64,000 nucleotides of DNA from CALCNS01 sp937897315 (lineage in GTDB: Bacteria; Bacillota; JAAYKD01). Where the stretch lies: contig DAINOJ010000011.1 of NCBI GenBank assembly GCA_036744005.1, forward strand, positions 4,752 to 68,751. The letters run 5' to 3'. The notes under the pieces are model-generated. The model worked only from the letters and a program-made list of their open reading frames with translations. It did no database searches and was not told the origin of the DNA. A program made the translations under genes and the position numbers. Within the stretch, counting starts at the first letter, position 1, and every line of letters starts with the position of its first letter. Shown in pieces: positions 55,262 through 64,000 of this stretch.

Positions 55262-56944
55262 TTAATTCGATGTTTTCAACGGTGTATGAATTAGACGAAG
55301 GGTATACTCTATGCCAATGTCTCCAATACTTCTATTTAATTGAAGCTCTCCTGCGGTTTCGTTTCCGTCTTGCAAAGCAAGCTCAAACTCATAAAGCATG
55401 GTTTCATGCAAAAGAGTTAAGAACGCCGGATCTGTTACCAAATTCTCCTGAAACAAAATACCGGTGGTCGAATGGACAACCCCTGTGGCTGGCTGTGGAT
55501 ACCCTTGGGCATAGTAGATATCGCTCTCCGGACCAAAAGCATTAATAAGGATACTAAATGTTTCGCTATGGCAAGGAGCAAACTGGAACAACATGGCATG
55601 AACATTAAAAGGATTGGGTTGTTCCAAAGTGACTCCCTCTTCTTCTATAACAGCTTTCCGGTACTGCCCCTTTCCTTCCCCACGGAACAATCCCACTGAA
55701 TCGGCTACATCTACCGATATATTCTTGACATTCCCTTCGGTGATGAATTCCATCTCCGGACCCGTAAACTGGTTGATGAACTCTACTCTAAAATTAAGAA
55801 CACGGCTGAGTTGATAAAATAGATTCGAGCCAAAATCCTGTGAGACCACATCGCTACCTAATAAAGAGACTTGTTTTCCTAGCCACACTATGGGATACGC
55901 TTTCGAATATAAGTGGTCATTGCGTATTTGGTCTAAATATTCATCGATAATCTGTAATCCCCAAGCCGAAATGGCTTCGAAAAATTGACTAGCTTCATGA
56001 CCCTCGGTGAAATAAGCGATTTCTTTTTGGGTGGTAATCACAGCGACACTCACCGGTAAATAGTATTCATCCTCTGGTTGGTATGCTTCTATGACCTTAT
56101 TACATTTCTCATGAATGCGAGATACTAACTTTTTCACTTCACCAAAATCCGCATCCATATTCTTTCCTGCAATTTGAACATAGGCTTTCATCGCCAACAC
56201 TAGTTCTCGAACCATGGTAATCTCGGGTTTCTTAAACTCTTCTGTATATCTGCCAATATCTTCAGATAAAGATGTTTGGGCATGCTCGTCTTCACTGCAC
56301 TTCTCCGGTAAGCGAATTCTGGGGGGTTCTGGAAGCGTTAATGGTTCCTTTAAGAGGTTCTCTGCATTCGCTATGGCGTCTTGTATGTTTAATTCCGCAA
56401 TCTTGAGTAAAATCTTGTCTAGGGTACTGGTTCTTGGTAGGGCATATTGGTTACTAAAATGAAACAGGCTTGCTTGCAATAGAGAATCATCCGTCATTTC
56501 CAAAAACTGTAGGTCTTCCCCTTGCGTATTACTAGTTATAAGAATGTCTTTCGAACTCAGCCCCGATTTGTTCACACGTAGTTGCACGGGAATTAAGAAT
56601 GCTAAACCATCTGGCTTCAGTTCTACACCAGTAGGGATCTTGCCTAATCTATCACTTTTAATGTTACTTAAGGAGGACATCGAAATTTCTGTGGTTTCCA
56701 GTAATGCACCGGGTGGCATAATTAGAGTCCAAGTCGCACCGTTTTTATCGGTAAGCTTCAGAACTTGCTCTTCCCCGTTCGGATCATATAACAATGTCTC
56801 GGTCAAGGGCTGCTTCTCAAACTGAATGCTTCCAAAGACATCTACCGTATCGAGGTCCACTGCCTGCTCCTTGCTACAACCAAGCAAGGTCAATAACAGG
56901 ATAAGGATCAGTGTGAGAAATACCTTTTGTGCCCTAGATTTCAT
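55262..56944 (-). CDS. large lipoprotein with ZU5-like domain
   Basis: A 560-residue secreted lipoprotein (lipobox LLGC near residue 23). Residues about 60-135 resemble a ZU5 domain (TWTLIMPPGALLETTEISMSSL ... GVELKPDGLAFLIPVQLRV). The remaining 400 residues are mixed helical/beta without a family I recognise. It ends a seven-gene run headed by a MATE-like transporter. Start ATG 56944 follows AGGAGG. Function unknown; possibly an envelope-attached scaffold. Confidence 0.75.
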   Translation of the reverse strand: MKSRAQKVFLTLILILLLTLLGCSKEQAVDLDTVDVFGSIQFEKQPLTETLLYDPNGEEQVLKLTDKNGATWTLIMPPGALLETTEISMSSLSNIKSDRLGKIPTGVELKPDGLAFLIPVQLRVNKSGLSSKDILITSNTQGEDLQFLEMTDDSLLQASLFHFSNQYALPRTSTLDKILLKIAELNIQDAIANAENLLKEPLTLPEPPRIRLPEKCSEDEHAQTSLSEDIGRYTEEFKKPEITMVRELVLAMKAYVQIAGKNMDADFGEVKKLVSRIHEKCNKVIEAYQPEDEYYLPVSVAVITTQKEIAYFTEGHEASQFFEAISAWGLQIIDEYLDQIRNDHLYSKAYPIVWLGKQVSLLGSDVVSQDFGSNLFYQLSRVLNFRVEFINQFTGPEMEFITEGNVKNISVDVADSVGLFRGEGKGQYRKAVIEEEGVTLEQPNPFNVHAMLFQFAPCHSETFSILINAFGPESDIYYAQGYPQPATGVVHSTTGILFQENLVTDPAFLTLLHETMLYEFELALQDGNETAGELQLNRSIGDIGIEYTLRLIHTPLKTSN

Positions 56945-56955
56945 CGTAATACCTC

Positions 56956-58542
56956 CTACTTAAGCCTCTTTGTTGCTTCGTCAGCAGCTAATTTTCCGGT
57001 TAAAATACTAATTGGCAACCCAGATGGACTAAAGGTCCATTGCCCTGCTTGTAAGATATTGGGAATAGGAGTTTGGCATGCATACTTAATCTGCATCATG
57101 CTATGGACTGCTGGTATGGGTTGGTTGGTATAAGCCCACCCAGTAATACCTCCCTCATGATTACCGCTCATGCGTTCAATGGTGAGTGGGGTTGAGCTAA
57201 AGCGATGAAGAACCTTTTGGTTTAGCCCTTTGAACAAGCTCTCACTGAGAACTTCTAAAATCGTCTGTTCTGAAAATTCTTTGAATTCTTCATAGAATCC
57301 TAGTGCTTTTATGTTCGCAATAAAGTCATAGTCCATAAGAACACTGATGACCAATCCGGTTTTTCCTTTAGGGGCAAGCGCTTCGTTGCGCAACGAGGGA
57401 ATGGCAATTTCATAGGTCGTGTATTGTAAGTATTCCTTCATCCATGCAAAAATGAGGTTTTTATCTTGACTATGCTTCACCTCCGCCAAGCGGTTGAAAG
57501 CACCAGATTGTCCGGTTTTTTTCGGAGTGTAGAAAGAATGCCCACTCACTTTTTGTGAAAAGAAGTCCTTATCTAGATCGACTGCTAGGAAGAAGGAATA
57601 AATCGAATCTCCACCCTTCTTTCCTAGTAAAAATGATCGTTGATTCACAATGCTGTTCTGCGTCTGGGGTTCTTGAATTTCTTGAAGATTTAGGTTTCGG
57701 TATAATTGATTCGTGTCCGCAGCCCAAATTAACTGCCCATATTCATAGGTGTTATGCTGTTGATCTACGATGGTTCGCTGTGTAGGATTCACCTGTTTGA
57801 TCTCTGTATCGGTTACAATTTCTCCACCTTTCTCTACAATGAAATCTCTCATCTGGTAGATTAATTCCGAGGTTCCTTTTACCGGGTACTCGTAATCTAA
57901 GTACAGGCTGAAATAACTCAACGCAAACGAAGCTGGGGTTTGTTGAAAAAAATGCTGACAAATGATATCGTTTAAAGAAGTGTTCTTGGTGAGTTGACTC
58001 AAAAATTCGTAAACCGGAACATGGAAGCGATTGATTTTCCCTACTTTCGAACCAAAGCGGATCAGCCAAGGTAATAGTGTTTTCCACAAATACTGAGGAT
58101 CTTTGGCGAGCTCTTTAAACAAAGGGTTTTCAATCCCATACAGAATATCCATGTAATCCATGACCTTACGGATTTCCGCTAGGATTTTTTCAATATCCTG
58201 TTTGCTCTCCGGATATAGATGTTCCAACATGGTTTGATAGTGTTCTAAGCTACTAAGGTCTTCCACTCTGACGAATTCATCCTCAATGCCAATGGTGACG
58301 ATGCTTCGAACAAACTCCACCGAGATTCCTAATTGTTTCAGCATGGGTTTCACAATACCAGAATCTACAATTCCACGAACACCGGCATCAAACAAAAAAC
58401 CGTCATAGTAGAAAGAGCTCACCAACCCACCTACTTGCTTTTGTTTTTCACATATGAGTGTTCTATAGCCCTTTTTAGCCAAAAAAGCTGCACTGGTTAA
58501 ACCCGCAATTCCCCCGCCAACGATGATTGCATCGTACTTCAT
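56956..58542 (-). CDS. FAD-dependent oxidoreductase, carotenoid desaturase/isomerase-like
   Basis: A 528-residue protein with a Rossmann FAD motif (IIVGGGIAGLTSAAFLAKKG, residues 6-25), ICEKQKQVGGLVSSFYYDGFLFDAG and a C-terminal flavin motif (AGQWTFSPSGLPISILTGKLAADEA). The layout matches CrtI/CRTISO-type phytoene-desaturase or retinol-saturase-like enzymes, but the substrate is open. Start ATG 58542 has GGATG upstream. It is 4 bases from the SDR gene and 11 bases from the lipoprotein gene; the pair SDR + saturase suggests polyene or lipid redox chemistry. Confidence 0.87.
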   Translation of the reverse strand: MKYDAIIVGGGIAGLTSAAFLAKKGYRTLICEKQKQVGGLVSSFYYDGFLFDAGVRGIVDSGIVKPMLKQLGISVEFVRSIVTIGIEDEFVRVEDLSSLEHYQTMLEHLYPESKQDIEKILAEIRKVMDYMDILYGIENPLFKELAKDPQYLWKTLLPWLIRFGSKVGKINRFHVPVYEFLSQLTKNTSLNDIICQHFFQQTPASFALSYFSLYLDYEYPVKGTSELIYQMRDFIVEKGGEIVTDTEIKQVNPTQRTIVDQQHNTYEYGQLIWAADTNQLYRNLNLQEIQEPQTQNSIVNQRSFLLGKKGGDSIYSFFLAVDLDKDFFSQKVSGHSFYTPKKTGQSGAFNRLAEVKHSQDKNLIFAWMKEYLQYTTYEIAIPSLRNEALAPKGKTGLVISVLMDYDFIANIKALGFYEEFKEFSEQTILEVLSESLFKGLNQKVLHRFSSTPLTIERMSGNHEGGITGWAYTNQPIPAVHSMMQIKYACQTPIPNILQAGQWTFSPSGLPISILTGKLAADEATKRLK

Positions 58543-58546
58543 AAAC

Positions 58547-59473
58547 CTACATCCTTTTCGAACGTTCTATGATTTCTTGACTTAAGTCCCAAATTTTACG
58601 TTCCAAATCTTTGTCCAAAGCATGTCTTGCCGGTACTTCGTCTATGGTTAAGTTGAAAAACTTGCCACTCACCTGTTCTACTTCTTTGGACGATGCCAAA
58701 TAATACAAGGCATCGCCGGAGATCTTTGGCTCTTTTAGAAAGTGCCAGGTCACATGATGCAAAAACCAGCGATATAACCAACCATTGTTATTTCCTATAT
58801 TTGTGCGTACGCCACCAGGATGCATGGCATTGATGGTCACTCCGGTTCCTTTTAGTTGCTTTGCCAAACGCCACACCGTCAATAATTGAGCGGTTTTAGA
58901 CGCTCCATAGCTGCGCAATCCGGAATACCATCGTTTTGACCAATCTAAATCATCGATGCGCAACCCGCCAAATCGATGCCCTTCGGAGTTGACTTGAATG
59001 ATACGTGCTGGAGCAGAAGCTTTTAATGTATCAAGTAAAATCTGAGTCAACAACAATGGAGCGAGATGATTCACACAAAAGACCAGCTCTATGCCAGCGG
59101 TGTTCAATATCCGACGAGTAGAATGGATACCGGCGCAGTTTATCAAAACATCGATGCGTTTATACCGAGCAGCGATTTGATGAGCAACCTGCTCCACTTG
59201 TCTTAAATCCGAAAAGTCCGCTAGAAAAAAGTCCACGTTCACTCCAAATTTTCGTTCCAACTCGCCTTTGACGTGGGTTGCTTTCTCTTCGTTTCTGGCA
59301 ATCAATACAAGATTCGCTCCCCCTGCTGCTAGGGCTTTAACGGCTTCATATCCCACCCCAGAAGTCGCGCCACTGACAACACAAAGCTTTCCAGACATCG
59401 ATTCCGTGCTTCGTTTTTGCTGGGCATGATCATTGACAATGAACATGAGTTCTTCGGGAACGCGTATTTTCAT
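58547..59473 (-). CDS. short-chain dehydrogenase/reductase (retinol-dehydrogenase-like)
   Basis: A 308-residue SDR: NAD(P) motif VVSGATSGVGYEAVKALA (TGxxxGxG type, near residue 33), NNAG-equivalent INCAGIHS, catalytic serine region VNSEGHRFGG, and YGASKTAQLLT (YxxxK). The C-terminal extension resembles retinol/protochlorophyllide-type classical SDRs. Substrate probably a hydrophobic alcohol or ketone. Start ATG 59473 follows AAGGAG. Next to an NTF2-like protein and a CrtI-like oxidoreductase. Confidence 0.92.
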   Translation of the reverse strand: MKIRVPEELMFIVNDHAQQKRSTESMSGKLCVVSGATSGVGYEAVKALAAGGANLVLIARNEEKATHVKGELERKFGVNVDFFLADFSDLRQVEQVAHQIAARYKRIDVLINCAGIHSTRRILNTAGIELVFCVNHLAPLLLTQILLDTLKASAPARIIQVNSEGHRFGGLRIDDLDWSKRWYSGLRSYGASKTAQLLTVWRLAKQLKGTGVTINAMHPGGVRTNIGNNNGWLYRWFLHHVTWHFLKEPKISGDALYYLASSKEVEQVSGKFFNLTIDEVPARHALDKDLERKIWDLSQEIIERSKRM

Positions 59474-59483
59474 GTGGTTCTCC

Positions 59484-59936
59484 TTATCCAAAAAACGTTT
59501 TCATAAACCAGCGGTAAGGACCTTTGAGAAGAGGAATCTCATCGTAAATGTCCCCCCAAAGATCATAATAATCTCTTTGTTCGATAATGAGACCTTCGGA
59601 ATTAAACGTTAATCTGGTAGCACCAAAGATGGGCTTGGCAGGGAAAAAGCGAAAGGACATCGTCATTTTCCATTCCATCATGATAATATTCTCGGTTTTC
59701 ACCATATGGTAAATATCCATTCTTAAACTCTTGCAACAGGAGGATAAGCGATTGCACATTGCTTCAAAGGCAACTTTACCAACCACTCGTTGAATGGAGT
59801 CCTTAAAAACAATGTTTTTATGGTAATACGGGAAAATATGGGACCAGTCCGGTTTACCTGCCTCATTATATGTTTTAGACCACTGCTCCCTGATTTCTGC
59901 TATGGATATCCCAGAGACTTGCATCGATTCTGCCAT
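59484..59936 (-). CDS. NTF2-like / SnoaL-like protein
   Basis: A 150-residue protein with the cone-shaped NTF2/SnoaL fold suggested by IREQWSKTYNEAGKPDWSHIFPYYHKNIVFKDSIQRVVGKVAFEAM and the strand pairs IIMMEWKMTMSF and ATRLTFNSEGLIIEQRDYYDLWGD. Members are isomerases, dehydratases or binding proteins. ATG 59936 follows GGGGTGA; GTG 59945 is an alternative. It begins 30 bases after the rluF-like gene and precedes the SDR by 10 bases; probably a partner in the same lipid or polyene pathway. Confidence 0.8.
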   Translation of the reverse strand: MAESMQVSGISIAEIREQWSKTYNEAGKPDWSHIFPYYHKNIVFKDSIQRVVGKVAFEAMCNRLSSCCKSLRMDIYHMVKTENIIMMEWKMTMSFRFFPAKPIFGATRLTFNSEGLIIEQRDYYDLWGDIYDEIPLLKGPYRWFMKTFFG

Positions 59937-59966
59937 ATACTTCACCCCACATAAAATAGTTGCAAA

Positions 59967-60680
59967 TTATCGCTCTTTCTTAGTATCCAAAATGCTTTTC
60001 ACTTCTTTGGGTGTGAGGTCTCTCCACATGCCTATGGGTAAATCCTTTAATTCAATGTTCATGATTCGAGTTCGTTTCAACTTGACGACCTCATAACCAA
60101 AAACATCACACATCCTTCTAATTTGGCGATTCAGACCTTGTGTTAAGACGATTTTGAAAATCATGGAGTTCAACTTCGAGATTTCACAGGGTAAAGTCAC
60201 TGTATATTCTTTTTTGACCGGGTTATAGATTCTCACTCCACTGGACATCGCTTCCAAAAAAGAAGGAGTAATCGCTTTGTCTACTGATACAATGTACTCC
60301 TTCTCGTATTGGTTTTTGTCGGTTAGGATTTCATTCACAATACTACCGTCACTGGTCAGCAAGATGAGACCTTCTGATTCTTTATCTAATCGGCCAATGG
60401 GGAAAATTCTTTTTGGATGGTTAATGAAATCGATAATATTCCCTTTGATGTGTTGTTCCGTCGTACAAGTAATGCCAGGCGGTTTATTTAAGGCAATGTA
60501 AACATGCTTCTTTTCCGGTTTCAGTAGTTTCCCGTTTACCTCCACTCGATCGTCGGGGTTCACTTCTATGCCTATGGTTGCAAGTGTACCATTGATTTTC
60601 ACCTTACCCTGCACGATCCACTCATCCGCTTGCCTTCTGGAACAAAGTCCCGAAGAACTAATATAATTGTTAATTCTCAT
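59967..60680 (-). CDS. rluF: RluF/RsuA-type pseudouridine synthase
   Basis: A 237-residue RsuA/RluB/RluF family enzyme: S4 domain at the N-terminus (LCSRRQADEWIVQGKVKING), catalytic aspartate in GRLDKESEGLILLTSDG, the LTQGLNRQIRRMCDVFGYEVVKLKRTRI motif. It isomerises a uridine in rRNA (RluF acts on 23S U2604 or tRNA-Tyr). Start ATG 60680. The gene lies between a DUF3784-like membrane protein (12 bases) and the NTF2-like gene, so its place in the operon may be incidental. Confidence 0.92.
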   Translation of the reverse strand: MRINNYISSSGLCSRRQADEWIVQGKVKINGTLATIGIEVNPDDRVEVNGKLLKPEKKHVYIALNKPPGITCTTEQHIKGNIIDFINHPKRIFPIGRLDKESEGLILLTSDGSIVNEILTDKNQYEKEYIVSVDKAITPSFLEAMSSGVRIYNPVKKEYTVTLPCEISKLNSMIFKIVLTQGLNRQIRRMCDVFGYEVVKLKRTRIMNIELKDLPIGMWRDLTPKEVKSILDTKKER

Positions 60681-60692
60681 GAGAACGCCTAC

Positions 60693-61022
60693 CTATTCTT
60701 CTCTACTTGAGTCTATGGCCGAGCCAATCGCATAAACAATTAGTACGAAAGCGAAAACCAATATCATATAGAAAACCCATGTTTTTTTTACGACAACTTG
60801 CAAAGAGTTTAGGATAAAAATAATCCCTATCCCGAAAAACACCTTAGCAGACTGTTGATAATAGGGACTCTTGTTCATCTTTTTTTGCTCTTCTTTGCTT
60901 GCGTATACATAAGCATTGTGAAGTAGATAACCCCGCTCTTTGAATTGCCGATAACTAATGAAAAAAGATATCAGGCTACACATTAGCATAATAACTGCTA
61001 AAACTTTGTCAAAAACAGGCAT
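60693..61022 (-). CDS. DUF3784-like small membrane protein
   Basis: A 109-residue protein with an N-terminal helix (residues 5-23), a cytoplasmic loop with ASKEEQKKMNKSPYYQQSAKVFFGIG, and two more helices, resembling DUF3784. No function known. ATG 61022 follows AGGAGG. It follows the MATE-like gene by 25 bases. Confidence 0.8.
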   Translation of the reverse strand: MPVFDKVLAVIMLMCSLISFFISYRQFKERGYLLHNAYVYASKEEQKKMNKSPYYQQSAKVFFGIGIIFILNSLQVVVKKTWVFYMILVFAFVLIVYAIGSAIDSSREE

Positions 61023-61047
61023 TGGGGGTTTCCTCCTATTTAGCGGA

Positions 61048-62385
61048 TTATTGATGAGCTGTGGACCTGCTATACACTACTCTAAAGAAGAGCAATTCAG
61101 CGAGATACCCGATAATGATGCCAATGGCCGCAGCCGTCGCTCCTAATTGTGGAAAAAGGATGGACATGAGCATAACAGAAGAAATCGTAATCCCTAAATT
61201 GATGATTTTACCAACGCTCAGGGCTTTGGTATTGTTGATGCGCATTAATAACCCGGTGTAAAACTCCGTCAACGTTAAGATGATGGGCAAGCCAATTAAC
61301 ACAATGAGTACTGGTCGGCTGGCATTGGCAATGCTCTCGCTAACACCAATGACATGTAGTAAACCCAGGTTTCCCAGAGGTGTCAACGCTAATATTGCGA
61401 CGGCTGCAGTAAGAAGAATCCCAATCCCCATGTTGAATTTCTTCAAATACTTCATCTTCGCGTCACTGGTCCCAAAAATCAATGGAACTTGCCGCATGTT
61501 GTTCTCGATGAAACCCAAGATAATCCAGACAAAGTTGCGAGAAACTTGCAGAGTTGCCAGAGAGAGCTCTGGGTTGCTCGTGCGGCTTAAGCCGGAGTTA
61601 ATCATCGGAAGACCCAGTGTCCAAATGAATGAGGTCACCAACAATGGCCAAATAAAGGTAAACGCTTGTTGCGAAGTTAGAACCTTCTTCCCTGTCTCGT
61701 AGGAAGGTTCCTCAGGTAAATCATGAATACTTCCCCTTGAAAACAAGTAATTAACAACCGCTTCTAAAGCCATACCGGACGTCCATATCATGATACCAAT
61801 CATGGCACCGGTTAAGCTACTGATTTTAGGTAAGATGAACGCTAAGCCAATCATGAATATAATCCGGATGATGACGGTATACGTTAGATATTGAGTTTTC
61901 TTTACCACAATTAAGACACCTTGTGCATAGGAACGCAAGGTATAGATGAACGGCAAAGACATGGTCAGAACCGCAGCGGCCTTCACGTCGTTAAGCAAAT
62001 TGGCCGGGGTGTTAAACAATTGGACAAAAACAAATTCCCCAATGGGGGTTAAGGATAAGAGAGCCAGCATAAATAAGGATAAGCCCCCGAGTTTTATCAT
62101 CATGGCCCTGGAAACCGCCAAGGATTTCTTATCGTGTGCAAAGGCAACCAATAACTGCCTGGAGGTAAAACACGGTGAAGCAAACATATTCATAATATTC
62201 ATGGTTACCGAAAAAGCGGCTAACCCAATTTCGGCATTGGCTGCCCGAGAAACTCCTAAGTTCATCACACTGTGTGAGGTCATCATAATCATCGAATATA
62301 AACCTAAGGGAACATAAAACAGGAGTAGCCCCTTTAGCATATTGGAGTTCTCTTGTTTCTCTTCTTTTGTTGTTTCCAATTTCAT
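61048..62385 (-). CDS. MATE/MOP-superfamily membrane transporter
   Basis: A 445-residue protein with 12 predicted helices arranged in two halves: LLFYVPLGLYSMIMMTSHSVMNLGVSR and FIWPLLVTSFIWTLGLPMINSGLSRTSNPE are the matching openings. It resembles MATE-like or ankylosis-protein-like members of the MOP superfamily but is not a clear NorM. Substrate unknown. Start ATG 62385 has GGAG 7 bases upstream, the last of three consecutive ATGs. It heads the seven-gene run. Confidence 0.8.
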   Translation of the reverse strand: MKLETTKEEKQENSNMLKGLLLFYVPLGLYSMIMMTSHSVMNLGVSRAANAEIGLAAFSVTMNIMNMFASPCFTSRQLLVAFAHDKKSLAVSRAMMIKLGGLSLFMLALLSLTPIGEFVFVQLFNTPANLLNDVKAAAVLTMSLPFIYTLRSYAQGVLIVVKKTQYLTYTVIIRIIFMIGLAFILPKISSLTGAMIGIMIWTSGMALEAVVNYLFSRGSIHDLPEEPSYETGKKVLTSQQAFTFIWPLLVTSFIWTLGLPMINSGLSRTSNPELSLATLQVSRNFVWIILGFIENNMRQVPLIFGTSDAKMKYLKKFNMGIGILLTAAVAILALTPLGNLGLLHVIGVSESIANASRPVLIVLIGLPIILTLTEFYTGLLMRINNTKALSVGKIINLGITISSVMLMSILFPQLGATAAAIGIIIGYLAELLFFRVVYSRSTAHQ

Positions 62386-62549
62386 CATCATTCTCCACAT
62401 TCTTTACCGTGATTTTTGTATTTCGAGCGCCTCTTCTCAGTCAAATGGACTAAAAAGCGAGAGTTGATAAACGCCCTATAAAGATTAAAATTCCACTTTT
62501 GATACTGAAAATCCTTTGCAATTTATAGAACCTGCCTTCATACAAAAAC

Positions 62550-62579
62550 TTGTATTTTTACTCAATCTTATGATATACT
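62550..62579 (+). promoter_or_regulatory. predicted promoter of the amidohydrolase gene
   Basis: TTGTAT at 62550-62555 and TATACT at 62574-62579 are 18 bases apart with a TG extended -10. The -35 is one arm of an inverted repeat, ATACAA (62540-62545) and TTGTAT, a possible operator. Confidence 0.6.
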
Positions 62580-62619
62580 TTTTTTGGCAATACACCCCAC
62601 AACAGTAAGGAGGATCACC

Positions 62620-63921
62620 ATGGACAAGAAACGCATGAAAGATGCTGTATGCAAAGTCATTGATCAACACCGAGATGAAATTATTCACATTGGTGAAACC
62701 ATTCGTGTCGCACCGGAGTTAGGCTACAAAGAATACAAGACAGCCGCCTTTGTGGAGAGTATTTTTGAGAAAATGGGTCTCGACTATGTGAATAAAGTTG
62801 CCCTCACCGGTTCAATTGCAAGGCTCAAAGGTAAGAACTCCAAAGTAAAAATTGCCGTCATGGGCGAGTTGGATGCGGTTGTTTGCCCCGGCCACCCGCA
62901 AGCGGACCCCCTCACAGGAGCTTCACATTCTTGTGGTCATTTCATGCAAATCGCTTCTATGCTGGGTACTGGTATGGCGCTGAAATACAGCGGTGTCATG
63001 GAAGAACTCGAAGGCGAAGTGGTGCTCATGGCAACACCCGCCGAAGAAGCAGTGGAAATTGAATATCGGAACGATCTCATTGAAAAAGGCATCATTAGTT
63101 TTATTGGTGGGAAACAAGAAATGATCAAACTGGGATGCTTTGACGACATTGATATGGCAATGATGTGTCATGGGGTGACCAGCAACAAAATCGAAGTAGC
63201 AGAAACCAGCACCGGGTTCATTGTGAAGTATGTAAAGTACTCCGGAAAAGAAGCCCACGCCGGGGCAGCTCCGCACTTAGGTGTAAATGCTTTAAATGCT
63301 GCGACTCTCGGGTTACAGGCGATCGCTTTCCAAAGAGAAACCTTCCAAGAAAAAGATACGATACGAGTCCATCCGATTATTACGAAGGGTGGAGATTTGG
63401 TCAATGTTGTCCCTTCAGATGTTCGCATTGAAACCTATGTCCGAGGGAAAACCATGGCTGGCGTCACCGATGCTTCCCAAAAAGTCAATCGCGCGTTCCG
63501 TGCAGGTGCCTATGCCATGGGAGCCGATATTGAAATCAAAGAAATCCCCGGCTATATGCCAAGAATGAACAATAAAGAGATGAATCAGTTTTTCCATGCG
63601 AATGCGATTGCGGTTGTCGGTGAAGACAATGTTATTAATAACGGTCACACCACCGGCAGCAGTGATTTTGGCGATATTATGCATCTGATGCCTGCCATCC
63701 ACCCCTACATTGGTGGAGCAAAAGGGGTTGGTCACTCCAGCAATTATCAGGTCGAAGATCCCGAAATGTTCTACATAGCGCCAACGAAAATCATGGCCAT
63801 GACCATTATTGATTTGCTCTATGATGGAGCCGCTGAAGCCCAGAAAATCATTAAGGATTTCGTCCCGATTTATAAGAACAAAGTGGAATATCTAAAAGCT
63901 TGGGAAGAAATCGCTAAATAA
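62620..63921 (+). CDS. M20-family amidohydrolase (AbgB-like)
   Basis: A 433-residue zinc amidohydrolase of the M20D type: metal motif in GELDAVVCPGHP, HSCGHFMQIASMLG and the catalytic glutamates in ATPAEEAVE; VKYSGKEAHAGAAPHLGVNAL begins the dimerisation domain, and the late GHTTGSSDFGDIMHLMPAIHPYIGG supplies the last ligands. It probably removes an N-acyl or p-aminobenzoyl-type group from an amino acid, like AbgB. ATG 62620 is fixed by AAGGAGG 7 bases upstream. Monocistronic within the window; the 79 bases after it show no further gene. Confidence 0.9.
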   Translation: MDKKRMKDAVCKVIDQHRDEIIHIGETIRVAPELGYKEYKTAAFVESIFEKMGLDYVNKVALTGSIARLKGKNSKVKIAVMGELDAVVCPGHPQADPLTGASHSCGHFMQIASMLGTGMALKYSGVMEELEGEVVLMATPAEEAVEIEYRNDLIEKGIISFIGGKQEMIKLGCFDDIDMAMMCHGVTSNKIEVAETSTGFIVKYVKYSGKEAHAGAAPHLGVNALNAATLGLQAIAFQRETFQEKDTIRVHPIITKGGDLVNVVPSDVRIETYVRGKTMAGVTDASQKVNRAFRAGAYAMGADIEIKEIPGYMPRMNNKEMNQFFHANAIAVVGEDNVINNGHTTGSSDFGDIMHLMPAIHPYIGGAKGVGHSSNYQVEDPEMFYIAPTKIMAMTIIDLLYDGAAEAQKIIKDFVPIYKNKVEYLKAWEEIAK

Positions 63922-64000
63922 AACACAAAGAAAAGATAGCAGACACAATGATATGCTCCCTTTATGAGAGACAGTGAAATAAAAACCACTGTTAATCATG

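Noticed and set aside
1..64000. tRNA, rRNA, CRISPR, insertion sequences, toxin-antitoxin or defence islands
   Set aside because: No cloverleaf-like run, repeat-spacer pattern, transposase or restriction-type gene was seen.

Overview
The window looks like a chromosomal segment of an anaerobic, mid-to-low-GC Gram-positive bacterium of the Clostridia type (inference). The signs are strong AGGAGG-type ribosome sites, frequent TTG and GTG starts, many type II lipoprotein signals with no outer-membrane genes, an oxygen-sensitive class III ribonucleotide reductase under NrdR boxes, a lysine riboswitch and a NiCo (czcD) riboswitch. I see no rRNA, tRNA, CRISPR array, transposase, integrase or phage gene, so this reads as ordinary chromosome rather than a mobile island.

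Layout. 1-1404 (+): end of an SOS-type operon (ImmA/IrrE peptidase, small protein, HMCES/YedK abasic-site protein). 1408-2764 (+): NiCo riboswitch and a CDF metal exporter. 2817-9856 (-): alpha/beta hydrolase lipoprotein, small membrane protein, lactate permease, long TspO homologue, flavin reductase, ApbE flavin transferase and a lipoprotein with two FMN-binding repeats, resembling parts of a flavin-based extracellular electron transfer set. 10004-13776 (-): ArsC, a HAD-uridine-kinase fusion, a Cof phosphatase and ChrA. 14028-16418 (-): flavodoxin and FMN-binding protein, double-CDGSH protein, methyltransferase. 16480-19679 (-): nrdG-nrdD with tandem NrdR boxes; NrdD carries a fused C-terminal redox domain. 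19798-22819 (-): HD protein, phosphodiesterase, MFS transporter. 22887-25594 (-): lysine-riboswitch-controlled amino-acid ABC importer. 25699-26340 (+): acetate transporter.

26398-38448 (-) is dominated by a nearly gapless co-directional string of 12 genes (38448 down to 28509): two APH-type kinases, DUF2087, radical SAM, DUF4256, DUF1801, PNPOx-like, PPK2, pirin, a CarH-like B12-binding sensor, a diguanylate cyclase and a duplicated DUF1576 membrane protein. A second cyclase coupled to a pseudouridine synthase follows. 38577-42479 (-): two GNATs, a DODA-type dioxygenase, DUF3795, YpfJ-type metallopeptidase, TspO. 42595-44229 (+): ABC-F protein. 44282-47134 (-): a compact ATP-grasp / SET / ATP-grasp / GNAT operon, the best candidate here for an undescribed enzymatic system. 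47248-52586 (-): a 953-residue c-di-GMP sensor with both GGDEF and HD-GYP domains, class II photolyase and an N-terminally extended RsmH paralogue. 52717-55247 (-): metal cassette (Ric-like protein, P1B ATPase with an atypical CPG motif, HMA chaperone). 55262-62385 (-): seven-gene string from a MATE-like transporter to a ZU5-type lipoprotein, including an SDR and a carotenoid/retinol-type FAD oxidoreductase. 62550-63921 (+): M20-type amidohydrolase.

Themes. Metal and oxyanion handling recurs (CDF, ChrA, ArsC, P1B ATPase, HMA, Ric). Flavin redox recurs (ApbE, three FMN-binding domains, flavodoxin, flavin reductase). Three GGDEF proteins indicate c-di-GMP signalling, and a cobalamin light-sensor-like protein plus a photolyase hints at light exposure. 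Assignments rest on reading motifs and family resemblance; no database search was run.
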